Below are positions 1 to 5,691 of a stretch of 8,212 nt of DNA, piece by piece (positions within the stretch are counted from its first letter, which is position 1; each line of letters opens with the position of its first letter). The DNA comes from Actinomycetes bacterium (GTDB lineage: Bacteria; Actinomycetota; Acidimicrobiia; Acidimicrobiales; Microtrichaceae). The notes under the pieces were generated by a model. It made no database searches and had not been told where the DNA came from. It saw only the letters and a list, made by a program, of their open reading frames with translations. The DNA lies in NCBI GenBank assembly GCA_023423475.1, contig JAFAFN010000306.1, positions 1 through 8,212 of the forward strand. Reading direction: 5' to 3'. The translations under genes were made by a program, and so were the position numbers.

Positions 1-1
1 C

Positions 2-655
2 CGCCGCCTCGGTCCGGTGACGATCGTGCACGACGGTCCGTTGACCGCCGCCGAGGAACGGCTGCTCCCCCAGCTCGTCGGCAACGACATCTCACTGCTC
101 GAGGTACGTCCCGGCACCGGCGTCGCGGTGGACCGGGTCCTGCTGCCCGGTTACGTGACCCGGCCAGCATCTGGCGCGATCCCGAGCTGGTATCGCCGGT
201 GGATCGACCGAGAGGCGGCCTCGGAGCGGTTCCGCAACGACACCCGCGGGCGTCGCCGGCTCTACGTGGATCGCACGGGATCCCGTCGGCGGGTGTTGAA
301 CCGGGCGGCGCTCGACCTGGTGCTGGAGCGCCACGGCATCGAGGTCGTCGACCCCTCGGCGATGGCGGTCGAGGAGGTCGTGTGTGCGTTCCGTGACGCC
401 GAGCTCGTCGTCGGTGTCACCGGCAGCGGCCTGGTCAACACGATCTTCAGCCGCTCCGCACACGTCGTCGAGCTGATGGCGGGAGCGGAGCTGCTCCCCC
501 ACTTCTACTACCTGGCCGCGGCCAAGGGTCTCCCCTACGACTACGTGTCCTCGCCGCCCGACCAGCGTGGTCTGACCGCCGAGCAGCGGCTCGCCGAGGA
601 CGTCGTCGTCGACACCGTCGCGCTCGATCGCCTGCTCGAGTCCGTCGCCGTCTGA
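2..655 (+). CDS. GT61-family glycosyltransferase, C-terminal part (5' end outside window)
   Basis: The frame is open from the left edge, so the GTG at 17 is probably internal and the real start lies upstream. About 217 residues are visible, against roughly 350-450 for typical GT61 (DUF563) proteins. The diagnostic C-terminal block is present: a basic stretch (LYVDRTGSRRRVLN), a segment ending in GIEVVDPSAMAVEE, then AELVVGVTGSGLVNTIFSRS followed by a hydrophobic HVVEL. This matches the family pattern of an 'h-G-x-x-G-(A/S)-G-L-x-N-x-(I/L)-F' loop before the VVEL strand. Family members transfer sugars such as xylose or GlcNAc to glycans, usually at or near the membrane. Donor and acceptor cannot be told from this fragment. 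It ends convergently against the acyl-CoA dehydrogenase unit, with a hairpin between them. The family call is fairly firm and the substrate unknown. Confidence 0.8.
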   Translation, partial: RRLGPVTIVHDGPLTAAEERLLPQLVGNDISLLEVRPGTGVAVDRVLLPGYVTRPASGAIPSWYRRWIDREAASERFRNDTRGRRRLYVDRTGSRRRVLNRAALDLVLERHGIEVVDPSAMAVEEVVCAFRDAELVVGVTGSGLVNTIFSRSAHVVELMAGAELLPHFYYLAAAKGLPYDYVSSPPDQRGLTAEQRLAEDVVVDTVALDRLLESVAV

Positions 656-700
656 GCCGTCGCGCGCTGATCAGGCCCCTCTGATCGGGCCCCGGACGCG

Positions 701-732
701 GGACGACCGCCGGCCGGGGCCGCCGGTCGTCC
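701..732. terminator. GC-rich hairpin between convergent genes
   Basis: Between two converging genes, GGACGACCG (701-709) pairs with CGGTCGTCC (724-732). One C/C mismatch follows, then an inner CGGCC/GGCCG stem with a very tight loop. There is no T-run on either side, so it is not a classic intrinsic terminator, but its position suits a bidirectional transcription stop. A smaller inverted repeat (GATCAG at 669-674 with CTGATC at 681-686) lies just before it. Confidence 0.45.
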
Positions 733-746
733 AGGTGCGAGTCGTC

Positions 747-1853
747 TCAGACGGGCTCTGCGGCGAGCAGGGCGCCGAGGCGCAGCAGCTGGCGGGACGT
801 GCCGCCGAGCTGGAGCTCGAGCTCCTTCGCCGAGAGGAAGCAACGGTGCAGCGGGTAGTCGCGATCGACACCGACACCGCCGTGGATGTGCTGACCGGTG
901 TGCACGACGCGCTGACCGGCGAACGCCACCCAGTACTTCGCGACGGCGACCTCGGCCGAGGCGTCCATGCCGACCGACAGACGCCACAGCGCCTGCTTCG
1001 AGGTGAGACGGATCGCCTCGACGTCGACGAACGCATCGGCGGCGCGGTGCGCCACTGCCTGGAACGAGGCGATCGGCACGTCGAACTGCTTGCGCTCCTT
1101 GGCGTAGTCCGAGGTCAGACGCAGCGCCTCGGCGAAGACGCCGGTGGCGAGTGCGCACTGCGTGGCGAGTCCACGCTCGTAGGCCCACTCGAGGGACTCA
1201 CGGCCCTCGGCGATGAGCACGGCGGGCGACTCGGCGAACAGGATCGACGCCTGCGGGTCGCCCAGGGTCGTCACCAGCGGCTCGACACCCACGCCCTCGG
1301 CATCGGTGCGCACCAGGAAGATGCCGACCGAGCCGTCCTCGATCGCCGCGGGCACCAGGACGGCATCGGCGATCGCGCCGGCTGGCACGCACACCTTGGT
1401 GCCGGTGATCGAGTGACCGTCGCCGGTCCGGCTCGCGACGACCGTCGGGACCAGCACCTCGCCGCCGCGCTCGTGCCAGGCCGCGGTGAGCACCGCGGAG
1501 CCGTCGGCCACCTTGGGCAGCCACTCGGCCTGCACGGCCTCGGGAGCGAACTGTGCGATGGCCGGCACCGCGAGTCCCAGCGTCTCCCACAGCGGCACCG
1601 CCGCCGAGGTGCGTCCGGCGTGCTCGAGCGCGGCACCCAGAGCGGTGAGATCGAGACCCGCTCCCCCGTGCGCCTCGGGCACGAAGGCCCCGAGCACTCC
1701 GGTCTCGGCCAGTGAGGCCCACAGGGCCCGGTCGAATCGAGGCTCGTCGGAGCGCTCGAGCTCCCGGAGCCGTTCGTGGGTCGAGGCGTCCCCGATCACC
1801 TGACCGGCGAGCTCGCCGATCGCCTGCTGTTCCTCGTTCAGACTGAAGTCCAT
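747..1853 (-). CDS. fadE27: Acyl-CoA dehydrogenase, FadE27/ChsE5-like non-catalytic subunit
   Basis: This is a 368-residue acyl-CoA dehydrogenase that probably pairs with the product of the gene just upstream. An N-terminal helical domain (1-115) starts MDFSLNEEQQ, as the family does; a beta domain follows to about residue 205, then a C-terminal helical domain. The FAD-contacting signature RKQFDVPIASFQ (about 254-265) and HIHGGVGVDRDYPLHR (323-337) are present. The usual catalytic Glu near the C-terminus (as in MCAD) is Gly350 (LQLGGTSRQ). The alternative Glu position used by isovaleryl-CoA dehydrogenase also aligns with a non-acidic residue (around Gly228), so this chain is probably structural and cofactor-binding. 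That fits ChsE5 in the ChsE4-ChsE5 heterotetramer. Two adjacent ATGs exist (1856, 1853). AGGGG lies 3 nt before the first and 6 nt before the second, so 1853 is preferred. The subfamily is inferred from remembered resemblance; paralogues such as FadE29 partners are possible. Confidence 0.85.
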   Translation of the reverse strand: MDFSLNEEQQAIGELAGQVIGDASTHERLRELERSDEPRFDRALWASLAETGVLGAFVPEAHGGAGLDLTALGAALEHAGRTSAAVPLWETLGLAVPAIAQFAPEAVQAEWLPKVADGSAVLTAAWHERGGEVLVPTVVASRTGDGHSITGTKVCVPAGAIADAVLVPAAIEDGSVGIFLVRTDAEGVGVEPLVTTLGDPQASILFAESPAVLIAEGRESLEWAYERGLATQCALATGVFAEALRLTSDYAKERKQFDVPIASFQAVAHRAADAFVDVEAIRLTSKQALWRLSVGMDASAEVAVAKYWVAFAGQRVVHTGQHIHGGVGVDRDYPLHRCFLSAKELELQLGGTSRQLLRLGALLAAEPV

Positions 1854-1856
1854 CAT

Positions 1857-1864
1857 CGTCCCCT
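1857..1864 (-). promoter_or_regulatory. Ribosome binding site for the FadE27-like gene
   Basis: On the minus strand the bases before the tandem ATG ATG read CAGGGGACG. The AGGGG core is 6 nt from the second ATG (1853) and only 3 nt from the first (1856), which favours the second as the start. Confidence 0.5.
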
Positions 1865-1870
1865 GTGCGT

Positions 1871-1904
1871 TCGTGCTGTTCGGTGCTGTCGTGCTGTTCG
1901 GTGC
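1871..1904. repeat. Two 16-bp direct repeats in the fadE26-fadE27 spacer
   Basis: TCGTGCTGTTCGGTGC occurs at 1871-1886 and again at 1889-1904, giving an 18-bp period. It fills half of the 68-bp spacer between the two dehydrogenase genes, upstream of the ribosome binding site of the second gene. On the coding strand it reads as two copies of GCACCGAACAGCACGA. Role unknown; it may simply be a slippage duplication. Confidence 0.6.
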
Positions 1905-1921
1905 CGGTGCGGTCTCGTTGC

Positions 1922-3100
1922 TCAGCCGCGCAGCGCGCGGGGCAGGCCGAGGCCGAACATGCCGATGAGATCACGCTGGATCTCGTTGGTGCCGCCACCG
2001 AAGGTGAGGATCAGGAGGCTGCGGTAGTTCATCTCGAGGCGACCCTTGAGCAGGCTGCCGATCGAGTCGCGCTCGAGGTAGGCCTCCGGGCCGATGATCT
2101 CCATGAGGAGTCGGAACGCCTCGAGGTAGAACTCGGTGCCGAAGATCTTCGTCGTCGACGCGTCCGAGATGTCGAGCGGTGCGTGCGTGGCGGTCCAGGC
2201 GACCTTCCAGTTGATGAGTCGCAGGAACTCGAGCCCGGCGTGCACCTTGGCGAAGTTCAGCTGCACCCACTCGTGATCGATGATGCGCTCGCCGTCGGTC
2301 GCCTGGGTCTCCTGGGCCCAGCGGCGCACCTCGAGGTAGCTCTGCTCCAGCAGGCCCGACGAGCACAGGGTGACCCGCTCGTGGTTCAGCTGGTTCATGA
2401 TGAGGCCCCAGCCGTTGTTCACGCCGCCGACGACGTTGGCTGCGGGCACACGCACGTCGTCGAAGAAGGTCGCGTTGATGTCGTGGCTGGACAGCAGGTG
2501 GAGGGGATCCACCGTGATGCCCGGGGTCTTCATGTCGACGATGACGATCGAGATGCCCTTGTGCTTGGCGGCGTCGGGGTCGGTGCGAACCGCCAGCCAG
2601 CAGTAGTCGGCATCCGAGGCGAGGCTCGTCCACATCTTCTGGCCGTTGATGACGTACTCGTCGCCGTCGAGCTCGGCCTTCGTCTTCAGCGCGGCGAGGT
2701 CGGTGCCTGCCTGGTTCTCGGAGTAGCCGATGCAGAAGTGCAGGTCGCCGGCGAGGATCTTGGGGAGGAAGAAGTCCTTCTGCTCCTGGGAGCCGAACTC
2801 CATGATCGTCGGGCCGACCGTGTTGATCGTGAGCATCGGCACCGGGGCGCCCGAGCGCATCGACTCGTCGAAGAAGATGAACTGCTCGAGCTGCGAGCGG
2901 CCCTGGCCGCCGTACTCCTTCGGCCATCCGATGCCGAGCCAACCGTCGGACGCCATCTGCTTCACGATCTCGCGGGTCACGGGCCCGCAACCGACCTCTC
3001 GGTGCAGCGCATCGCGCACCTCTGGTGTCAGCAACTTGTCGTAGTAGGCGCGCAGCTCGTCACGAAGCTGCTCCTGCTCGTCGGTGTACGCGATCTGCAT
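1922..3100 (-). CDS. fadE26: Acyl-CoA dehydrogenase, FadE26/ChsE4-like catalytic subunit
   Basis: This is a 392-residue FAD-dependent acyl-CoA dehydrogenase, probably the catalytic chain of an alpha2-beta2 enzyme with the downstream gene product. In mycobacteria, ChsE4-ChsE5 (FadE26-FadE27) desaturates CoA thioesters of the cholesterol side chain. Visible signatures are GWPKEYGGQGRS (58-69), FCIGYSENQAGTDLA (122-136, flavin/substrate loop), VINGQKMWTS (150-159), NQLNHERVTL (236-245) and LTFGGGTNEIQRD (365-377). Glu241 in NHERV falls where isovaleryl-CoA dehydrogenase and ChsE4 keep their catalytic Glu, while the MCAD-type Glu is replaced by Gly in FGGGTNE. That is the ChsE4 arrangement. The frame stays open upstream to about 4255, but that extension is antisense to mycothione reductase. 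The ATG at 3100 (MQIAYTDEQEQLRDEL) gives the family N-terminus, with a weak GGGGG before it. A KstR-type operator lies 32 bp upstream. Family call secure; exact substrate inferred. Confidence 0.88.
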   Translation of the reverse strand: MQIAYTDEQEQLRDELRAYYDKLLTPEVRDALHREVGCGPVTREIVKQMASDGWLGIGWPKEYGGQGRSQLEQFIFFDESMRSGAPVPMLTINTVGPTIMEFGSQEQKDFFLPKILAGDLHFCIGYSENQAGTDLAALKTKAELDGDEYVINGQKMWTSLASDADYCWLAVRTDPDAAKHKGISIVIVDMKTPGITVDPLHLLSSHDINATFFDDVRVPAANVVGGVNNGWGLIMNQLNHERVTLCSSGLLEQSYLEVRRWAQETQATDGERIIDHEWVQLNFAKVHAGLEFLRLINWKVAWTATHAPLDISDASTTKIFGTEFYLEAFRLLMEIIGPEAYLERDSIGSLLKGRLEMNYRSLLILTFGGGTNEIQRDLIGMFGLGLPRALRG

Positions 3101-3130
3101 CAAGGCCCCCGGGGTCGTGCGAACCGCAGA

Positions 3131-3136
3131 ACTGTA
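3131..3136 (-). promoter_or_regulatory. Putative -10 box for the fadE26-fadE27 unit
   Basis: The minus strand reads TACAGT here, a TAnnnT match. It would put transcription start about 7 nt further on and leave a leader of roughly 24 nt before the ATG at 3100. It overlaps the KstR-like palindrome, so a bound repressor would block it. I saw no convincing -35 element. Confidence 0.35.
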
Positions 3137-3146
3137 ACGCGTTCTA
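3133..3146. promoter_or_regulatory. KstR-like operator palindrome (TnnAACnnGTTnnA)
   Basis: TGTAACGCGTTCTA matches every fixed position of the published KstR consensus TnnAACnnGTTnnA. KstR is the TetR-family repressor of cholesterol catabolism in mycobacteria and rhodococci. The site lies 32 bp before the fadE26-like start and 41 bp before the mycothione reductase start, and overlaps a -10-like box for the dehydrogenases. The core AACGCGTT is a perfect 8-bp palindrome; of the flanks, T/A is symmetric and GT against CT is partly so. Other TetR proteins can use similar sites, so the regulator is inferred. Confidence 0.6.
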
Positions 3147-3175
3147 GCCGGGTCGGAGGAACCCGCAGGCGGACG

Positions 3176-3181
3176 TAGCCT
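3176..3181 (+). promoter_or_regulatory. Putative -10 box for a leaderless mtr transcript
   Basis: TAGCCT (TAnnnT) ends 6 nt before the ATG at 3188, so transcription would begin at or next to the A of the start codon. There is no Shine-Dalgarno sequence at a usable distance; the only GGAGGA (3155-3160) is 27 nt away. No clear -35 was seen. Confidence 0.4.
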
Positions 3182-3187
3182 CACGGC

Positions 3188-4618
3188 ATGTCGACGTTCG
3201 ATCTCGTGATCATCGGAACCGGCTCGGGCAACACGATCCTCACCCACGAGTTCGAGGACTGGAACGTGGCCATCGTCGAGCGGGGTGTCTTCGGCGGGAC
3301 CTGCCTCAACGTCGGGTGCATCCCCTCGAAGATGCTGGTGCTGCCGGCCGACCGGGTGGTCGAGGCACATGAGGCGGCCGAGCTGCTCGACGTCGACGTC
3401 GACGTCCGCGGTGTCGACTGGCCGGCGCTGCGCGACCGGATCTTCGGACGGATCGACGCGATCGCCGAGGGCGGGCGCGAGTACCGACACGGCCAGGACC
3501 ACGTGACGGTCTTCGAGGGCGACGCCCGCTTCGTCGGGGACCACGAGCTGCTCGTCACCGCGGCCGACGGCACCGAGGCGACGCTGCGTTCCGAGCGCTT
3601 CGTGCTCGCCGCCGGTGCACGTCCGAGACTCCCGGACATCCCCGGGCTCGCCGACACGCCGTTCCACACCTCGGACTCGATCATGCGCGTCGAAGAGGTC
3701 CCCGAGCACCTGATCATCGTCGGCGGTGGGTTCATCGCGGCCGAGATGGGCCACGTGTTCTCGGCCCTCGGCAGCCGCGTGACGGTGGTGCACCGTGGCG
3801 CACAGATGCTGCGACACGAGGACGCCGAGATCTCGGCACGGTTCACCGAGCTCTTCGCCCGGCGCGTCGAGCTGCACACCAACACCACCTCGTGCGGCGT
3901 GACCTACGAGGACGGACAGTTCCACCTCGAGCTCGTGGGATCCGGCGTCGGCTCCGACGCCCCCCACGACGACGACCACGTCGTGCTGCACGGCGACGCC
4001 TTGCTCGTCACCACGGGGCGCGACCCCAACGGAGCGCAACTCGGCGTCGAGGCCACCGGCGTCCGGCTCGACGAGTCCGGCTACGTCATCACCGACGACA
4101 CCCTCTCCACCGGCGTTCCCGGCATCTGGGCGCTCGGCGACATCCGCAACCCGCTGCAGCTGAAGCACCTGGCGAACCAGGAGGCGAAGGTGGTGCGCCA
4201 CAACCTGCTGCACCCCGACTCCCCCACCACGATCGACCAGCGCTGCGTCCCCCACGCCGTGTTCTCACACCCCCAGGTCGGTTCGGTGGGACTGACCGAG
4301 GCGGATCTCGAACAGGACGGTCGCGACTACGTGGTCGGCCACTGCGACTACGCGGGCGTCGCGTACGGCTGGGCGCTGGCCGACACCACCGGCTTCGCCA
4401 AGGTGCTCATCGACGCCCGGAGCCTCCAGATCCTCGGCGGCCACGTGATCGGACCGCAGGCGGCGACGATCGCGCAGCAGATCACCCAGGCCATGACCTT
4501 CGCCATCCCCGCCGACCGCCTCGCACGGGAGCAGATCTGGTGCCACCCGGCGCTGCCCGAGCTGCTCGAGAACGCGCTGCTGCACGGCCTCGAGGAGTTC
4601 GACCGCCGCCGCAAGTAG
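3188..4618 (+). CDS. mtr: Mycothione reductase
   Basis: This cytosolic flavoprotein disulfide reductase uses NADPH to reduce mycothiol disulfide (mycothione) to mycothiol, the main low-molecular-weight thiol of actinobacteria. The protein has 476 residues, close to the usual length of about 460. The FAD fold opens with VIIGTGSGN (8-15), where the GTGSGN form is characteristic of mycothione reductase. The redox disulfide is Cys39/Cys44 in GGTCLNVGCIPSKM. GRIDAIAEGGREYR (87-100) is another family marker. The NADPH domain carries IIVGGGFIAAEMG (176-188), followed by VVHRG. The second FAD contact is GIWALGDI. The interface domain ends with His453 and Glu458 in HPALPE, the general acid/base pair. 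The ATG at 3188 gives the canonical N-terminus. It is divergent from the fadE26-like gene and convergent with the epimerase gene, so it is probably monocistronic. Nothing suggests damage or transfer. Confidence 0.95.
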   Translation: MSTFDLVIIGTGSGNTILTHEFEDWNVAIVERGVFGGTCLNVGCIPSKMLVLPADRVVEAHEAAELLDVDVDVRGVDWPALRDRIFGRIDAIAEGGREYRHGQDHVTVFEGDARFVGDHELLVTAADGTEATLRSERFVLAAGARPRLPDIPGLADTPFHTSDSIMRVEEVPEHLIIVGGGFIAAEMGHVFSALGSRVTVVHRGAQMLRHEDAEISARFTELFARRVELHTNTTSCGVTYEDGQFHLELVGSGVGSDAPHDDDHVVLHGDALLVTTGRDPNGAQLGVEATGVRLDESGYVITDDTLSTGVPGIWALGDIRNPLQLKHLANQEAKVVRHNLLHPDSPTTIDQRCVPHAVFSHPQVGSVGLTEADLEQDGRDYVVGHCDYAGVAYGWALADTTGFAKVLIDARSLQILGGHVIGPQAATIAQQITQAMTFAIPADRLAREQIWCHPALPELLENALLHGLEEFDRRRK

Positions 4619-4637
4619 GGCTCCGCAGCGACCGCGG

Positions 4638-4671
4638 GCACCCGACTGTCAGCGCTCGGCTGCCCGGGTGC
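4638..4671. terminator. Hairpin between convergent mtr and epimerase genes
   Basis: GCACCCG (4638-4644) is the exact complement of CGGGTGC (4665-4671), with a 20-nt loop. A competing GGGCA/TGCCC pairing shares the same bases. There is no T-run. Its place in the 72-bp convergent gap suggests a transcription stop for one or both genes, but the stem is short. Confidence 0.35.
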
Positions 4672-4690
4672 GTCGGTCGGGGTGCTGCCG

Positions 4691-5605
4691 TCAGCGTGCG
4701 GCGATGTGCGCGTCGGCGAGTGCGGCGAAGCCGTCCTGCCAGGCCACCGACGTCGGCCCGCAGATCTCGGCCATCCGGGTCGTGTCCACGGTGACACCGC
4801 CGATGGTCGCCGAGGTCTCCTCGAAGCTGACCTCGAGACCCGCACGTGCGGCGAGGAACTCGCACCACTGCTCGAGCGACACCTGCTCGGTACCGGCCCA
4901 GTTCACGATCGTGGCGGGCACCGTCGCCGCAGCCAGCAGCGCGGGCACGGTCGCCGCGATGTCCGCGAGGTCGATCGGGTTGAACAGGTTCGGACGGGCC
5001 GCGTCGACGGGGATCGGCATGCCGGCCTCCATCATCGCCAGGTGGAACGCCGGCCAACCCCTCGGCGAGCCGTCGGGGCCGACGCCGTAGGGCACGTTCA
5101 GGCGGGCGATGGTGGTGGGCACCTCGAGGTGACGGCACATGGTCCGCACGACCTCTTCCGCCGCGATCTTCGAGATCGAGTACGTCGGCATGATCGGTCG
5201 ATGGTTGTCGCCCAACGGTGCGGACTCGTCGAGCTCGACGGGACCTGCCGGGTCGTACACACCCGTCGAGGAGCAGTGCAGGAACCGGAGCGGTCGGACG
5301 TGCGCCATGAGCAGGCCCGCCGCCTCGGCGTTCGCCCGCAGGTCGAGGTCCCAGCGCTGTGTCTTGACCACCGCGAAGTTCACCACGGCGTCGACGGGCG
5401 CTGCGTCGCTCGAGCTGGGCACCCCGTCGAAGTCGGCGGCGACGAGGTCGACGGGGACACATCGCACGCCGGCGGCCTCGAGTCGCTCACGGGCTGCTGC
5501 GTCGGTGAACCGGGCGAGTCCGATCACCTCGTGGGACGCTGCGAGTGCGGTGGCGACGGTCTCGGCGACCTGTCCGGTGACCCCGGTGATGACGATGCGC
5601 GACAT
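4691..5605 (-). CDS. NAD-dependent epimerase/dehydratase (extended SDR)
   Basis: This is a 304-residue extended short-chain dehydrogenase/reductase. The N-terminal Rossmann fold begins MSRIVITGVTGQVAE, with the glycine-rich TGxxGxxA loop at 7-14. An Asp in PVDL (51-54) probably contacts the adenine, and VVNFAVV (74-80) takes the place of the usual NxA motif. The active site is Ser113 (CSSTGVY, 111-117) with Tyr142 and Lys146 in YSISK. After it come the substrate-side elements ARLNVPYGVG, and NLFNPIDLADIAA at about 206-218, where such proteins read 'FxHVDD(V/L)A'. Family members act on nucleotide sugars or related hydroxylated substrates, and this sequence does not say which. No sugar-nucleotide pathway gene lies next to it, so it could equally be a stand-alone reductase. 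The start is the ATG at 5605, preceded by a TAGGTT box and no Shine-Dalgarno sequence. Confidence 0.85.
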   Translation of the reverse strand: MSRIVITGVTGQVAETVATALAASHEVIGLARFTDAAARERLEAAGVRCVPVDLVAADFDGVPSSSDAAPVDAVVNFAVVKTQRWDLDLRANAEAAGLLMAHVRPLRFLHCSSTGVYDPAGPVELDESAPLGDNHRPIMPTYSISKIAAEEVVRTMCRHLEVPTTIARLNVPYGVGPDGSPRGWPAFHLAMMEAGMPIPVDAARPNLFNPIDLADIAATVPALLAAATVPATIVNWAGTEQVSLEQWCEFLAARAGLEVSFEETSATIGGVTVDTTRMAEICGPTSVAWQDGFAALADAHIAAR

Positions 5606-5612
5606 GGCGGCG

Positions 5613-5618
5613 AACCTA
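5613..5618 (-). promoter_or_regulatory. Putative -10 box for the epimerase gene
   Basis: The minus strand reads TAGGTT (TAnnnT), separated by 7 nt from the ATG at 5605, which implies a leaderless or nearly leaderless transcript. The nearest GGAGG is over 20 nt from the start, too far to act as a ribosome binding site. Confidence 0.4.
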
Positions 5619-5642
5619 GCGGCGCCTCCGGAGCGACGTCGT

Positions 5643-5658
5643 CACGAGCCAGTTCGTG
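5643..5658. promoter_or_regulatory. Short inverted repeat in a divergent promoter region
   Basis: CACGA (5643-5647) and TCGTG (5654-5658) form a 5-bp inverted repeat with a 6-nt spacer, midway in the 86-bp gap between the divergent epimerase and RGD-rich genes. An operator is possible, but arms this short also occur by chance in GC-rich DNA. Confidence 0.2.
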
Positions 5659-5676
5659 GGGTGGCGGGACGTTGGC

Positions 5677-5682
5677 TACCGT
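5677..5682 (+). promoter_or_regulatory. Putative -10 box for the RGD-rich protein gene
   Basis: TACCGT (TAnnnT) lies 9 nt before the ATG at 5692, so the leader would be about 0-3 nt. The run GGGCCCCC between them holds no Shine-Dalgarno sequence. This also argues against the in-frame GTG at 5656, which lies upstream of the box. Confidence 0.4.
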
Positions 5683-5691
5683 GGGCCCCCT

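Noticed and set aside
735..1715. Plus-strand open frame of 326 codons opposite the FadE27-like gene.
   Set aside because: Antisense shadow; the opposite strand encodes a clear acyl-CoA dehydrogenase with motifs along its full length.
1865..3178. Plus-strand open frame of 437 codons opposite the FadE26-like gene.
   Set aside because: The translation is a Val/Leu/His/Glu-rich antisense shadow with no family motif. It would also run through the intergenic promoter and operator.
3101..4255. The minus-strand frame of the FadE26-like gene stays open another 385 codons upstream, as if coding a 777-residue protein.
   Set aside because: The extension is antisense to the well-supported mycothione reductase, has low-complexity composition, and the ATG at 3100 gives the normal family N-terminus.
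4482..5462. Minus-strand open frame of 326 codons overlapping the epimerase in another frame.
   Set aside because: Arg-rich shadow composition; the epimerase frame carries the Rossmann loop, Ser and YxxxK motifs.
5656..5691. Upstream GTG start for the RGD-rich protein, adding 12 residues.
   Set aside because: The TACCGT -10-like box (5677-5682) lies after this GTG, and the ATG at 5692 begins the regular MSRRIEIEL strand.
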